A stretch of 64,000 bases of DNA from contig CM061133.1 in NCBI GenBank assembly GCA_030789695.1, forward strand, positions 95,554,128 to 95,618,127, given 5' to 3'. Numbering within the stretch: the first letter of the stretch is position 1; each line of letters starts with the position of its first letter. Shown one piece after another: positions 21,896-34,839 of this stretch. The notes beneath the pieces are model-generated. The model saw nothing but the letters and a program-made list of their open reading frames with translations, made no database searches and was not told the DNA's origin. A program made the translations under genes and the position numbers. Source of the DNA: Scilla litardierei. Its lineage: Eukaryota; Streptophyta; Magnoliopsida; Asparagales; Asparagaceae.

Positions 21896-22446
21896 AAGCC
21901 GATAACGGAGCGCTTCCCGTGCAAAGATGCTAGCTATCTTGAGCTATTGGAGGATGAAGCTACCGAAGAATATGCCATTGAGGGGATTGCAATAGATCCT
22001 ATAAGGAAGGTCATAGACGACATCGTCGTCATCGTCATTCATGATAAGGCATTGACCGCCTACTTGAATGTCTTGGACGAGGAGCCACCTGGTATACCAC
22101 TTCATCATCAATAATCGGAGGCCATGATCTTTACAATTTCTGAAGACCAACAAAGCGAGGCGAACCAAATCCTACCACATGGTCTCCTAGGAAAACATGA
22201 TGAACGCATCTCATATGCACTAAACATCAAATATCATCATTGAATATCATAGGGAGTCGAGCTTACAACTCTAAACAAGCGCGTATCGGGAGGCAACCCG
22301 AATTTTCCTTTGTTTTTATTGTTTTATTTCTAGTTTAGTTCTCCATTCTACCTAAAAAAACAAAAACAAAAATATTTTTAATTCATTTGAAAACCATTAA
22401 AATATATAAATTATAAAAATTTCTGATGCATCCTTCCATGAGAAGG
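21896..22446 (+). other. Post-gag region of element B
   Basis: Holds 'gcgtatcgggaggcaacccgaa' type sequence near 22280-22305, a marker found after gag in this class (also in D near 53090 and F near 41500). Then comes AT-rich untranslated DNA up to the insertion point of D. No further ORF is convincing. B continues at 58519. Confidence 0.55.
22442..22446. other. Left target-site flank of element D (GAAGG)
   Basis: GAAGG abuts the LTR end at 22447; GTAGG abuts the far LTR at 58519-58523. Four of five bases match, consistent with an aged 5-bp duplication. Confidence 0.55.
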
Positions 22447-23473
22447 TGTTCCTCGCCCGCGGTGCACGGACGAGAACATCGCAAGTGGACCGTGCATTAT
22501 AGTATGTATAGAATGTCGAACTCTAGGGAGGCGACCGTATAATGCTTAAATTTTTGTGGAAGGAGGAGAATGTGTGGTCGGGGTTGTCACGTGTGATTTG
22601 GTTGATTTGTTGAAGGAAGTGGAATAGACTAAATATTAAATGTCTAGGGCTTTTGGGATTCCCTAATAGGGCCTTGGGTAATGGATTTCGGCTCAATTGA
22701 TCATCCGTCGGACGATGGATTGGGGTAGAAGTGTCACATCCGAAGATGGGAACGGGCGTTAGACTTCTGTCGTCACGCTCGTCTAATGCATCCCTATACG
22801 AGGTCATGCTCTCGCTATCAGCTTCATACGGGAATGCATGCATTATGCTTGACACTTGGGTCCCGCCTCCCAATCCTTAGGCACTCGCATACTCTACGGA
22901 ATGTGACGCCATCCAATGGTTGATTCTAGCAGCCGGGCTACTTTCAGAGTCATCGGTTAGCAGATTGGGGGTTAGTGGTCGCACCTGGCTCTTGGGTCAC
23001 CCTCGTGAGTGCGAGCCCCAGAAAACGACCACTAATCCCAAATCAGATTCGTGTGGATTCTCCCTAGGATACGGAGTTGCTTTCGCAGTCCTCCAATCCT
23101 AAGGCTAATCCCCAAAACCCTTGTTCAAATCACCGTAGGGAGACCCTAGATTCGTCCAACGGATGTCTAACCTGACATCCAATCCCTAAGCTCATAGGGA
23201 TCCTCCCTAAGCCCTAGAAACCCACTACTCTAGTATGGCAAAAGCTCTAAATATGATAGCAATATAGATAGGCATATCTAACCGATCAAATTGCATGAAA
23301 TCAATTTCAATAGAGAGGGTAAGAGAAATAGAGCAATGGTAAAGAAATCAAAGAAATCCAGCCACAAACAAGTAAATAGATTACAAAAGAGATTACTAAG
23401 AGAGAGCTCCCAATATAGATCTAAGTATTTAGCTACAGAAAAATAAAGCTTAACCTACTCTAAAAGTTGTTCA

Positions 23474-23482
23474 CTATTTATA
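23474..23482 (-). promoter_or_regulatory. TATA box in D's 3' LTR
   Basis: TATAAATAG on the minus strand, about 85 bp downstream (in D's sense) of the dyad array. The same site is at 57112-57120 in the 5' LTR. Confidence 0.7.
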
Positions 23483-23564
23483 CAAAACTGTTTGGGTTCG
23501 GGTTTTACGAGAAAACCCAACCCGAAACCCATTAATTCAAGACAATTTGGAGTCTGCCGACCTA

Positions 23565-23888
23565 CCGCTCGGCCGAGCACGGTGCTCGCTCGGCCGAGCG
23601 GTGCCTTGTGTTGCGCTCCCTTCGCCTTGGCATTTGAGAAAGGCCGCTTGGGCGAGCGACTTGAGACGCTCGCGCGAGCGTCATATCGCTCGGGCGATCG
23701 AATTAAGTTCCAAAAAATCCGGAGAGCCCAAGTCTTGAAGAAATGGGCTCCTCTGGGTACTGGTTCGTGCGAGCGAGCTGGTCGCTCGACCGAGCGAGAA
23801 TGTCGCTCGCCCAAGCACCCTATTGGAAGAAGTTGGCACTCTTTTGAGAGTCACAGCTCAGCCGAGCACATGTTGTGCTCGGTCGAGT
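23565..23888 (-). promoter_or_regulatory. Paired dyad array in D's 3' LTR (core GCTCGGCCGAGC)
   Basis: Palindromes of the GCTCGGCCGAGC type with core starts 23570/23591, 23650/23671/23691, 23768/23788/23808 and 23859/23880. Neighbours within a group are 20-21 bp apart. The array is upstream of the minus-strand TATA in D's sense. Confidence 0.78.
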
Positions 23889-24214
23889 GATCTGGCATGT
23901 TCTTCTATCTTCAGCTCCTCTTCTCCATTCTCCTTTTCTCCTCTCTCCTTCTCCATTCTCCTCTTCTCCTTTCTTCTTCGCCACTTCTTTGGCCCTCTTG
24001 GGTCCACCGTGGCGAGGTGAGGCGGGCTTCGGCGTCTTGGTTGTGTCCAAAGTCCCGAATCACTTTGAATCGCTCCGAATTTCCTGAAATCATATAAAAC
24101 ATCAAAAGAATCAAGAATATCAAGAAAAGCACGATATAATACCAAAATATGGATTCGGGCGATCGAAACGACATGGAAATGCATCGTAAAAACATGGAAA
24201 ATATAAACACAACA

Positions 24215-24227
24215 AAATCCCCCAAGC
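24215..24227 (-). other. Polypurine tract of element D
   Basis: Minus strand GCTTGGGGGATTT directly before the 3' LTR start TGTTGTG. The tract is partly separated from the rest of D by element E, whose left TSD lies at 24227-24231. Confidence 0.85.
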
Positions 24228-24231
24228 TTAC
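24227..24231. other. Left target-site duplication of element E (CTTAC)
   Basis: CTTAC precedes the first E LTR and is repeated exactly at 32071-32075 after the third. This defines E's whole span including the extra LTR. Confidence 0.9.
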
Positions 24232-26059
24232 TGATTCGGGTTGAATATTGCATATTTAACACCCCATTTAGCCTTATTTTGTGCTTAAATGATGCTTAAT
24301 TTGTCTATAATACGTTCGTATTTTGTATATCATCATTTATTAGAGCAACCCATTGAGTTGTGCACAAGGTATGAATTTTGTTGAGTATTTCTGCCTTTTT
24401 ATATTTTCATGGCTAGGTCTTGATCTTATGATTCTAACGAATATTTATTTGTATTTTTCTAATATCTGTGCTAATTACTGTGAATTTTTGAATGCAGAAT
24501 ACCAATTTAATGAAGAAATACGATCAAAATACAAGAAATACCGTCGCCACCAAATCAGATGTTGCCACGTGTCATGATCATATGCATTTCGCTCAGATCC
24601 GACATGCGGAAGTTTTTGAAACGCAGCGACCTTATGGCCATTGGATGATGATCCAACAGCCAATAAATAGCCCGCATCGAGTTCCAAAGGATTCAAATCG
24701 AATGGAGCGGAGAGGGCTCTCGACGCCACGTGGCACGATCCTGGAGTGTCCCGCCCAGATTGAACGGTGTACAACGTATCTTGGAACGAAGCTGGATTCA
24801 GATCGGAGCGCAGACGTGGCTTAATCTAAACCGCAAATCCTCGATCAGACGGTCGAAATCACCCCGAAGCGACTTAATCGTAGCGAAGAGCAGCTCATGA
24901 TTCGAGCAACGCGGCCGTATCATAGCCGTTGCTCCGAGATCCAACGGTGAGGATTGTACCCGAGTTCAATCCGAATTCGCTAGCAGAGCGGGCACGCTCG
25001 AATCTTAAAGCACGCGTGGCAGTGCCTCACTTGATCCCTCGAGATCAAACGGCGGAGATTTGGAGCAAATTGCGGGTTGGTTTTTAAGCGATTTTGGGTG
25101 CGGGTTTTGGACCCGATAAGCAACTTTAACCTGCAATGACTTGTATTTAATGTATTCTAGGGGTTTTGTTCCGTATTCTGGCGTATTGGGGGCTCTAGGA
25201 GCTGTATTTCGCCAGGAAATTTGGAGACCCTGGGGACATAGCCTAGATATATCATCTGAATGAGATTTGGAGCTATTTAGAGAGAATTGGTGACATTTTC
25301 CTATCTTTAGCCTTGTATTTTGCGTATTTGACTTGGAATTGAAGTATTATTCACGTATTTTGATGATTTTATGATGTATTTGTCTATGAATACTGAATAT
25401 ATTCTCTCCATGCATGGTTAATCTTCATATGTGTTGGTGTTGTTGTAGTTAGGGTGTCGTAATCATTTATTTTAATATCTTTTTGCCCTATTTGCATTGT
25501 TTAATCGCGTATTTTGTCAATTTCTACATATATCTTGTTTGGGTATGTTATACGGAGACGTGAGCATGCTTGAATTGAATATGATCTTTGCGGACTTATT
25601 CGTGATGCGACCCGAGAGGGCATTTGTGTTTAATTTCCTTATGAAATTGACGTTATACGTGATTAACTCTTTGGCACATTTTTATGCGCTTTCTTGCCAT
25701 ATTTTTCGACGTTCTTGTGCCCTAACCAGAAGAAATGTTGAGTAATAGAAAAGGTATTAATAATCATTGATTGCACATACCCTAATGAAATCACTACCAA
25801 CACATACTCTCCATATTAGTACCCCATATTGAATTCACCGTAGTTATCGTAGGATTATCTTTTGTTATTCTAAGCTCTTGATACATATCCTTATATCTTT
25901 AGGTGGTTGTTTATTATCGTTTTAGTACTCTTTACAAACTGAAATTCGTGGTATTACAGGTCAGTTGTCCCGTGGATAAGATACCTGGACTCACCAGGAT
26001 TATTACTTGTTCGATCTCCTGCACTTGGGAGTAGCGCTCACACATTTTGAGACGAGCCA
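24232..26059 (+). repeat. LTR1 of element E
   Basis: Starts TGATTCGGGTTGAATATTGC and ends GAGACGAGCCA; homologous throughout to LTR2 and LTR3. Contains CACGTG-type words near 24565 and 24730 and a TATA-like 'TGTATTTAATG' near 25142. Confidence 0.92.
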
Positions 26060-26070
26060 AGTTTTTGGTG
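26060..26070 (+). other. 11-bp relic between LTR1 and LTR2 of E
   Basis: AGTTTTTGGTG: its first nine bases equal the sequence after LTR2 (start of the PBS region at 27896), and its GGTG end equals the last bases before LTR3. It looks like a former internal region deleted between GG repeats near PBS and polypurine tract. Confidence 0.7.
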
Positions 26071-27895
26071 TGATTCGGGTTGAATATTGCATATTTAACA
26101 CCCCATTTAGCCTTATTTTGTGCTTATATGATGCTTAATTGGTCTCTAATACGTTCGTATTTTGTATATCATCATTTATTAGAGCAAACCATTGATTTGT
26201 GCACAAAGTATGAATTTTATTGAGTATTTCTACCTTTTTTATATTTTTCATGGCTTGGTCTCGATATCATGATTCCAACGAATATTTATTTGTATTTATC
26301 TGAGATCTGTGCTAATTACTGTGAATTTTTGAATGCAGAATACCAATTTAATGAAGAAATACGCTCAAAATACAAGAAATACGGTCACCGTCCAATCAGA
26401 TGCTGCCACGTGTCATGATCCTATGCATTTCGCTCAGATCCGACGGGCGGAAGTTTTTGAAACGCAGCGATCTTATGGCCATTGGATAATGATCCAACGG
26501 CCAATAATTTGCACGTATAGAGTTCCAAAGGATTCAAACCAAACGGAGCGGAGCGGGCTCTCGACGCCACATGGCGCGATCCTGGAGTGTCCCGCCCAGA
26601 TTGAACGGCGTACAACGGATCTCGGAACGAAGCTGGATTGAGATCAGAGTGGCGATGTGGCTTAATCTAAACCGCAAATCCTCGATCGAACGGTCGAAAA
26701 TCACCCCGAAGCGACTTAATCGCAGCGAAGAGCAGCTCACGATTCGAGCGATGCGGCCGTATCATAGCCATTGCTCCGAGATCCAACGTTGAGGATTGAA
26801 CCCGAGTTCGATCCGAATTCGCTAGCGAAGCGGGCGCACGCGAATCTTAAAGCACGCGTGGCGGTGCCTCATTTAATCCCGCGAGATCATACGGCGGAGA
26901 TTTGGAGCGGCTTGCGGGTTGGGTTTTAAGCGATTTCGAGTACGGTTTTTGGACCCGATAAGCAACTTAAACCCGCAATGACTTGTATTTAAGGTATTCT
27001 AGGGTTTTTGTTGTGTATTCTGGTGTATTGGGGACTCTAGAAGCTGTATTTCGCCATGAAATTTGGAGACCCTGGGGACAGAGGCTAGATCTATCATCTA
27101 AAGGAGATTTGGGGCTATTTGGATAGAATTGGTGACATTTTTCCTATCTTTAGCCTTGTATTTTGCGTATTTGGCTTGAAATTGAAGTATTATTCACGTA
27201 TTTTGATGATTTTATGATGTATTTGTCTATGACTACTGAATATATTCTCTCCATGCATGGTTAATCTTCATATGTGTTGGTGTTGATGTAGTTAGGATGT
27301 CATAATCTTTGATTTTGATATCTTTTCGCCTTATTTGTATTGTATAATCATGCATTTTGTCAATTTCTACATATATCTTGTTTGGGTATGTTATACGGAG
27401 ACGTGAGCATGCTTGAATTGAATATGATCTTTGCGGACTTATTCGTGATGCGACCTGAGAGGGTATTTGTGTTTATTTTCCTTATGAAATTGATGTTATA
27501 CGTGATTAACTCTTTGGCACATTTTTATGCACTTTATCGCCATATTTTCCGACATTCTCGTGCCCTAACCGGACGAAACATTGAGTTATAGAAAAAGTAT
27601 TAATAATCATTGACTGCACACACCCTAACGAAATCACTACCAACGCATACTCTCCATATTAGTACCCCATATCGAATTCACTGTAATTATCGTATGATTT
27701 TCTTTTATTATCTTAAACTCTTGATACCATATCGTTAGGTGGTTGGTTATTATCGTTTTAGTACTCTTTACAAATTGAAGTTCGTGATTTTGCAGGTCAG
27801 TTGTCCCGTGGATACGATACCTGGACTCACCAAGATTATTATTTGTTAGATCTCCTGCACTTGGAAGTAGCGCTTACATATTTTGAGACGAGCCA
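26071..27895 (+). repeat. LTR2 of element E (the functional 5' LTR)
   Basis: Starts TGATTCGGG directly after the spacer and ends GAGACGAGCCA, followed by a full PBS. Same internal features as LTR1. Confidence 0.92.
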
Positions 27896-27901
27896 AGTTT
27901 T

Positions 27902-27919
27902 TGGCGCCGTTGCCAGTGA
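27902..27919 (+). other. Primer binding site of element E
   Basis: TGGCGCCGTTGCCAGTGA follows LTR2 by six bases and matches the Athila/Tat PBS in its first 14 bases. Confidence 0.85.
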
Positions 27920-28139
27920 TAACAGTACTTGCGATCTATGATTTCAGTTCATATGGAGGAACATTCGGTGAGATCCTTCCATCTTATAGTTTAGGATTTT
28001 TATTAGTTTTTAATATTTTTTTGTTTTGTTTTCTCTTTATAAAAATTCAAAAAAAATGGAGTACATGAATTTCTATCGCACAAACAATTGGTATGATGCA
28101 TAGTACAATGTTGCACACAAACATAGGATGTAGAAGCTT

Positions 28140-28860
28140 AAGATCGTCAGTTTTAATCAGACTGATTATGAAACTTTCTTTCAGGCTTGGAGGAGGTTCA
28201 CAGACATAGTATCGAGCTATCCATATCATGGGTACACGAAGAAAGAGCTTATGGAGTCCTTCTTATCTGGACTACGACCACAGTTGCAGGAATTTTTGGG
28301 AGTCATGACGCCGATAGAGGCATGGAAATACATGGTGTCCTTACACGAGGATGATCAGATCATTAATGGGACTTCAGAGGGTGATTCAACGAAGCCTTCA
28401 TGCCTTGATCAAGTGGAGCAAAGCGTAGTCGTACCATGGCAATCCTAGAAAGAGGAAGTTTATTTGCTCATTCAGACACATGAGGCTACATCCCATCAAT
28501 TCCAAGAGAATTTCCTTGCTCGGAGTCGGCAAATTCAGCAATCCATTGAACATATTAATCTGATTTCCACTTTCTTAGAAGAAAATAATTCGTTTGAAAT
28601 TAAATTTCAAGAATCTAATATGAGTTCATCTTCTATTCCAGGTATATCTAGCAAGCCATGACACGATGAAGGCACAAATCAAAACATTAACATGGCTGGA
28701 CACATGTGCAAAAGAGAGGACGAGCTAGCAATTTTGGATGAACAGGAGGAGGAAATAGCAAGGGACATGGGACTAGAGATTATTTCTATGGAGCCTGAAC
28801 CACTCTTTTCCCCAGTTTTTTTCCCAAAATCATTCATCCCTCTCCCCAATGACTGAGCAT
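28140..28860 (+). pseudogene. Gag-like remnant in element E
   Basis: Stretches such as 'TFFQAWRRFTDIV..PYHGYTKKELMESFLSGL' (28170-28269, in parts) keep the pattern of Athila/Tat gag around the ESLYEAWERFK..CPHHG..FYNGL region. The frame then runs with stops at 28448 and 28661 through an acidic segment to 28856. No zinc knuckle or protease is seen. The assignment is weak and rests on pattern and position. Confidence 0.5.
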
Positions 28861-30263
28861 CATACCGAGAGTAGTGCACATCTTTCAGGGAGTAGTCATC
28901 AACATAGCTTACTTTATTTTACGTACTTTGATGACTATATTTGGAATATGTTTGTGGCAAAGAATTTTAGACTAATTTGGACTAACATAACTCATCTCTA
29001 GCAGGACATTGGTAAACAAGTTATAGAGATGCTTGGAGTTGTGTTGATGTGGTCCAATTTAGCTTTTGGAGGAAGACTACTCGCCGAGGAGCGCAAGGAG
29101 CAGATAGAAAAACTTTCTCCACCATTAAAGATCCAGGATCCGCCATTTGACCATGGTGTGTTCTTTCCATTAGCGTAGATTTTTATATGCTTTCTAGGAT
29201 GCTTGCTTTTGAATAAAATCATACCCTTTTCGACATTGAGGACAATGTCCATCTTTAGTTGGGGGGAGTGTATGAGACCTTAGGATTTTTTTATAAAAAA
29301 AAGGCAAAAGAAAAGAATAAAGCACCATTCTCATCTTTAAAACTCCTTCTTATACCACAAATGCGGATGATTATGCATTTATTGAGTTCTAAAAATTCTT
29401 TATGGCTTGAGTTAATTATTTTTCCTTCATGGAATTACTCGTTAATATGCTATTCATCAAAATTTTCAATTACCGTGATTAATATCTCGAAATAGTTTGA
29501 ATTTATTTCATGAATGCTAATGTGATGAAAAAGCTTAAGTATACACGATTTATTAGAATAGTCTTCAAGTTGAAGAGGAATTTGGCCGTTGTTATTAATG
29601 TTTATGCTCGAAGAATGGGTATTGAGTTGCTTAAGAAAAAAAAGAAAGAAAAAGTGAAAGAAAAAGTGCATCGTTCCCTTGAGTTCATTGATTAGGCAGG
29701 TCTTCGTGCCTCAGGAAGCATTGGAGATTCGCGTCGAAAGATGGATGAATGGGGAGTGCATTCAAAAAAGAGAAAATAAAACTTAGATGATTCGAGTATT
29801 AAGTTCGAGGGGATCTTCTAAGCCTAATGTCTGAAGGTCGTCTGGCCTAGGAATCATTAACTGAAAGCTCGCTACATGGATCATTCAAAGTCATCAAAAG
29901 AAAAGCAAAAGAAAAAGGAAAAAAAAGAAAGAAATGATGAATAAACTAAGCAATTTCAATACCCACGATTTGAACGATCTTTTTTAGATGCCAATTCCTT
30001 GGAAATGAGAAAACTAGAATATAACGACATGTTATACTTTCGCTTACGAAAAACGATGCTTGCATGTTATTTATTCAAATTAAACTAGAGAAAATATCAT
30101 GTGATTGAGCTTATTCATGGATTGTGTATATTGATGGTCAATATCATGTTGGAAACTGTATTATTGAGCCAGGCCATAAGTGATTGATAGAACTTATTAT
30201 TTTACTAATCATCCGACTTAACCGCTCTTTTTGCTAGGGACTAGCAAATCGCAAGTTGGGGTG
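28861..30263 (+). other. 3' untranslated part and polypurine tract of E
   Basis: Contains 'cattgaggacaatg' and 'agttggggggag' near 29234-29268, typical of the 3' part of Athila/Tat elements, then A-rich low-complexity DNA. AAGTTGGGGTG at 30253-30263 is the polypurine tract just before LTR3. No ORF is convincing. Confidence 0.6.
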
Positions 30264-32070
30264 TGATTTGGATTGAATATTGCATATGTAACACCTCATT
30301 TAGCCTTATTTTGTACTTATATGCTGCTTAATTGGTCTCTAATACGTTCGTATTTTGTATATCATCATTTATCAGAGCAAACCATTGATTTGTGCACAAA
30401 GTATAAATTTTATTGAGTATTTCTGCCTTTTTATATTTTTCATGGCTAGGTCTCGATATCATGATTCCAACGAATATTTATTTGTATTTTTCTGAGATCT
30501 GTGCTAATTACTGTGAATTTTTGAATGCAGAATACCAATTTAATGAAGAAATACGCTCAAAATACAAGAAATACAGTCACCGCCCAATCAGATGCTGACA
30601 CGTGTCATGATCCTATGCATTTCGCTCAGATCCGACAGGCGGAAGTTTTTGATGGCCGTTGGATAATGATCCAACAGCCAATAATTAGCCCGCATAGAGT
30701 TCCAAATGATTCAAATGGAATGGAGTAGAGCGGGCTTTCGATGCCACGTGGCGCGATCCTGGAGTGTCCCGCCCAGATCGAATGACGTACAACGGATCTC
30801 GGAATGAAGCTAGATTCAGATCGGAGCGGCGACGTGGCTTAATCTAAACCGCAAATCCTCTATCGGACGATCGAAAATCATGCCGAAGCGACTTAATCGC
30901 AGCGAAGAGCAGCTCGATTCAAGCGACGCGGCCGTATCATAGCCGTTGCTCCAAGATCCAACGGTGCAGATTGAACCCAAGTTCGATCCGAATTCGCTAG
31001 CGGAACGGGCACGCGCGAATCATAAAGCAAGCTTGGCGGTGCCTCATTTGATCCTGCGAGATCGGACGGCGAAGATTTGGAGCGGCTTGCAGGTTAGGTT
31101 TTAAGCGATTTCAGGTGCGGTTTTTGGACCCAATAAGCAACTTAAACCCACAATGACTTGTATTTAAGGTATTCTTGGGTTTTTGTTGCGTATTTTGGTG
31201 TATTGGGGGCTCTAGGAGCCGTATTTCGCCAGAAAAATTGGAGGCCATGGGGACAGAGGCTAGATCTATCATCTGAATGAGATTTGGGGCTATTTGGAGA
31301 GAATTGGTGACATTTTCCCTATCTTTAGCCTTGTATTTTGTGTATTTGGCTTAGAACTGAAGTATTATTCACGTATTTTGATGATTTTATGATGTATTTG
31401 TCTATGAATACTGAATATATTCTCTGCATGCGTGGTTAATCTTCATATGTGTTGGTGTTGATGTAGTTAGGGTTCGTAATCATTGATTTTGATATCTTTT
31501 CGCCCTATTTGCAGTGTATAATCATGTATTTTATCAATTTCTACACATATCTTGTTTGGGTGTGTTATACGGAGACGTGGGCATGCTTGAATTGAATATG
31601 ATCTTTGCAGACTTATTCGTGATGCGACCCGAGAGGGCATTTATGTTTATTTTCCTTATGAAATTGACGTTATACGTGATTAACTCTTTGGCACATTTTT
31701 ATGCGCTTTATCGCCATATTTTCCGACGTTCTCGTGCCCTTACCGGACGAAACGTTGAGTTATAGAAAATGTATTAATAATCATTGATTGCACACACCCT
31801 AACGAAATCACTACCAATGCATACTCTCCATATTAGTACCCCATATCGAATTCACCGTAATTATCGTAGGATTTTTCTTTTACTATCTTAAACTCTTGAT
31901 ACCATATCTTTAGGTGGTTGGTTATTATCATTTTAGTACTCTTTACAAACTGAAGTTCGTGGTTTTACAGGTCAGTTGTCCCGTGGATACGATACCTGGA
32001 CTCACCAGGATTATTACTTGTTCGATCTCCTGCACTTGGGAGTAGCGCTCACATATTTTTAGACGAGTCA
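30264..32070 (+). repeat. LTR3 of element E (3' LTR)
   Basis: Starts TGATTTGGATTG and ends AGACGAGTCA, followed at once by TSD CTTAC. Aligns end to end with LTR1 and LTR2, with a small deletion near 30650. Confidence 0.92.
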
Positions 32071-33533
32071 CTTACCTTTTGCTCGTTCTCGAGGAAGACG
32101 AATAAGAAGTTCGTCGGAGGGTAAAAACAACGAAGTGAAAAAAAGAAGTCAAAAATAAGAAAGGCGACTAAATCATCTCCTCATCTCATAGCACGCAAAA
32201 ACACTTCAACTTTATAATTTAAAAACGCAATACTCATGAGGATTCATCAAGTCTAGCAAAGAATATACATATAATGGATTTTTAAATGAATGGCGTGAAC
32301 TCGAATATATGATATGAAGTTAGAGGGAGATTCCTATTATAGCATGCAATCAATAAACAGAATCCATGATTCCAGCCCAAATCTCTACAACTTATTCTCT
32401 AAGCAGCAAATAGTATCATGATCAATTAATTCAAGCATGCAAGATGATTTTAATTAGTTTTTCATAAATGAGGATGGTAAGTTCAATTAAATCCAGAAAT
32501 CACCGCACTAAACTCTTTCACAATCCCTAGAAATCATCGACCTTGACATGTCCCTACTCTATAAAAAAGTGAGGTAAAGATGTGGGATGTTTCTTTTTAC
32601 AATTGTTATTGGCTATACAATTTTCTTTATATATACATACTTTTATTTTCTTATATACACGAGATAACTCAATATATACAAGAGGCGTCCTATGCATCCC
32701 AGACCAGACGGTCTTAGGGCATTGGGTTACGAAGAACCCCTCGCGCCAATTATTTGTATGTAATATTTTTTTTGTTTTTGATTTTTCCATTTTTTCTGGG
32801 ATTTTTGCAAACTTACGTAAACGCGATGGAATGCAAAGCACGATCAAGGATCGCAATTGGCTATATACAAAAAAGAATAAAAAGCATAGAATTGGGACAT
32901 GGCTCGGTGTCAGAATATCTAGTATATGCTACTTAAGTGTCGTGTGTTATCCAAACCCAATTGAACTACCATCCATTATGAAAATATACGTTTTCACACA
33001 ATCATGCAATTTTCACTCAATTCTCACTCAATCATGCATTTTTTAGCTTAACTGTTTCAAGAATACTCATTGTGGAGAATACGAATTTAAAGAATGGAAA
33101 AGCATATTAAAATGCATCCTAATCAAGGAATAATTCTATATAAATATGCGATGATGCACAATAAACTAAGACGAATCATACATGAGTGTGTAAAGCAGAT
33201 AAGTTGAGTGTGCGCAGCTTATAGTGCAATCATAGGAGAATCATCTTAAGTCTAAATAAAAGAAAAAGAGAAAGAAATGAAAAATATGCATGCAATCAAA
33301 AAATAGAAGAAAAAAATAAAACAATGATAAAAAGAGAAAAATGTGGCGGAAGTGGAACAAAAAATGGGAATATGGAAAAAGAATAAGTAAAAAGTGATAG
33401 CTCACCCCCGAGCTAAATGCAGCGGTGTCCTCACTACTGAGAACATGTGCGTAGAGACGGAGAATGATGCTAAGGGTGGGATGGATCGGGTGAAAAGAAA
33501 AGAAAAGAAATGCAAATGCATATGTACAAGATG
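32071..33533 (-). other. 3' untranslated region of element D
   Basis: Next to E the minus-strand sequence has 'cctcgagaacgagcaaaaggtaag', the usual lead-in to the polypurine tract in Athila/Tat elements. The rest is AT-rich low-complexity DNA; frames here (for example 32582-33046) show only biased composition. No gene recognised. Confidence 0.55.
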
Positions 33534-34835
33534 CATTTTTTGACAGGTAAGTGGCAATCTTTATTAGTATCAGAAAGTGGTACATATATACAAGCTAGCT
33601 TACACCAGAGGAAAAATAGAAAGAGAGGGGATAGGGCACAAGTGCTGTCACCCTCTACTAGCTATATACCTACTAAGAAGTAACTTGCCACCACACAAAA
33701 CAGAGCCGATATCTAGTTCAGCCATTATCAAGGAAACCCCAATTGGAGAAGGGATTATCAGTAGAAGAGGTCTCGATCTCAACATTGCGGAGAATGATGC
33801 GAACATCAAACACAATCTCTTCAAATAGAGCCACTCTTCCTATTTCTTTGCCTTCAAATATCCGCAAGTTACGATGCTTCCATATGTGCCAGACCATAGT
33901 AGCTAACACAGTTTTCGCCAAAACCCCAATGCAATCCGATTTCTTGTAATGAGATAGAATCAAATCACCAAACCCCTCCAGATTAGTAGGTGCAACTCCC
34001 AAGTAACCTAACTTGAGAAGACTTCTGGTCATGATGTATCTACTATAATCGCACTCAAAGAATAGATGCTGGGAGCTTTCTGTAGAATTTGAATTGCAAA
34101 GAACGCAAATACCACTAGTTGAAGCACCCCATTTCGACAGCAAATCCATTGTCGACAGTTTGTTGCGGAAAGCCCTAAGGAGCGTCAGTGCCATCTTAGG
34201 CACGTGCTCGGAATGCCAAACAACAGCGGCATACCTGAAAGATGGACATGGGGACCCGCGCTCCCTCCCAGGCGCTACGAAGAGAAAATTTCGGCCCAAT
34301 GGCCCAGCTCCAAGAATCCGCACCAGTACAGAGTATAATACCTTGGAGATTGGGAATTAAGCTTAGAATGTCTGGAGACCATTTACCCATCGACCAAAAA
34401 TCATTTGCCAGAGCACTTTCTGTTCCTGAGATAGGATCGCACTGAAGATATAGGGGGCCAGCTGGGTGCCAATTGTCAAACCAAAATGACGTAGTAGAGC
34501 CATCTTTAACCACCCGTCTGATAAGTTTTTGAGATATGGGACGATGCCTAAGCAAGAATTTCCACGTACCTAAGTGAGAGGGCTTAGAAATTACATAGTA
34601 AAACCCACAGATAGGCACATGATTTTTCCGTATGAAATTAGCCCATAGCCCATTAGAAGCAAGATAACGCCATATCAATCGAACACCTGAGGCTGAATTT
34701 AAATCTTTAAGCATTCGAAGACCTACTCCACCCTTTTTTTTGTGGTACACAGAGATCCTTCCAAGCCCAGGATTTTGATTTTCCCCATATAAATTTCCTG
34801 CATGCTGAATTAATAGCACGAACTACGGAAGCATG
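33534..34835 (-). pseudogene. LINE-B: 5'-truncated L1-type LINE, C-terminal part of ORF2
   Basis: Minus-strand remnant of the LINE ORF2 protein. From 34819 downward it covers the segment after reverse transcriptase ('GGVGLRMLKDLNSASG', 'FWFDNWHPAGPL') and then, after a frame change near 34200-34320, the zf-RVT zinc-binding region (WHSEHVPKMALTLLRAFRN, CVLCNSNSTESSQHLFFEC, about 34230-34050) and a tail ending at 33718. It is a second copy, collinear with the end of LINE-A. A 'ctttatt' run and a short A-run (minus strand) at 33534-33560 suggest the 3' end. It is not functional. Confidence 0.82.
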
Positions 34836-34839
34836 ATAT

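Larger units (their letters stand above)
22447..24214 (-). repeat. 3' LTR of element D
   Basis: In its own orientation it starts TGTTGTGT (plus 24214) and ends AGGAACA (plus 22447). It aligns with 56085-58518 minus the Helitron. Contains a minus-strand TATA and a dyad array. Open frames over 23492-24262 on both strands come from array and pyrimidine-rich leader composition. Confidence 0.93.
24232..32070 (+). mobile_element. Element E: non-autonomous Athila/Tat-like element with three LTRs
   Basis: Structure: LTR1 24232-26059, 11-bp spacer, LTR2 26071-27895, PBS, short internal region, LTR3 30264-32070. One perfect TSD pair surrounds the whole. The internal part has only gag-like scraps, so it depended on other elements. 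It inserted into D just before D's polypurine tract. None of the paired dyad arrays of the other elements is visible in its LTRs. Confidence 0.9.

Noticed and set aside
23492..24262. Several frames of 60-134 codons on both strands in D's LTR
   Set aside because: They follow the dyad array and CTTCTCC repeats; equivalent frames in the other LTR are broken differently.
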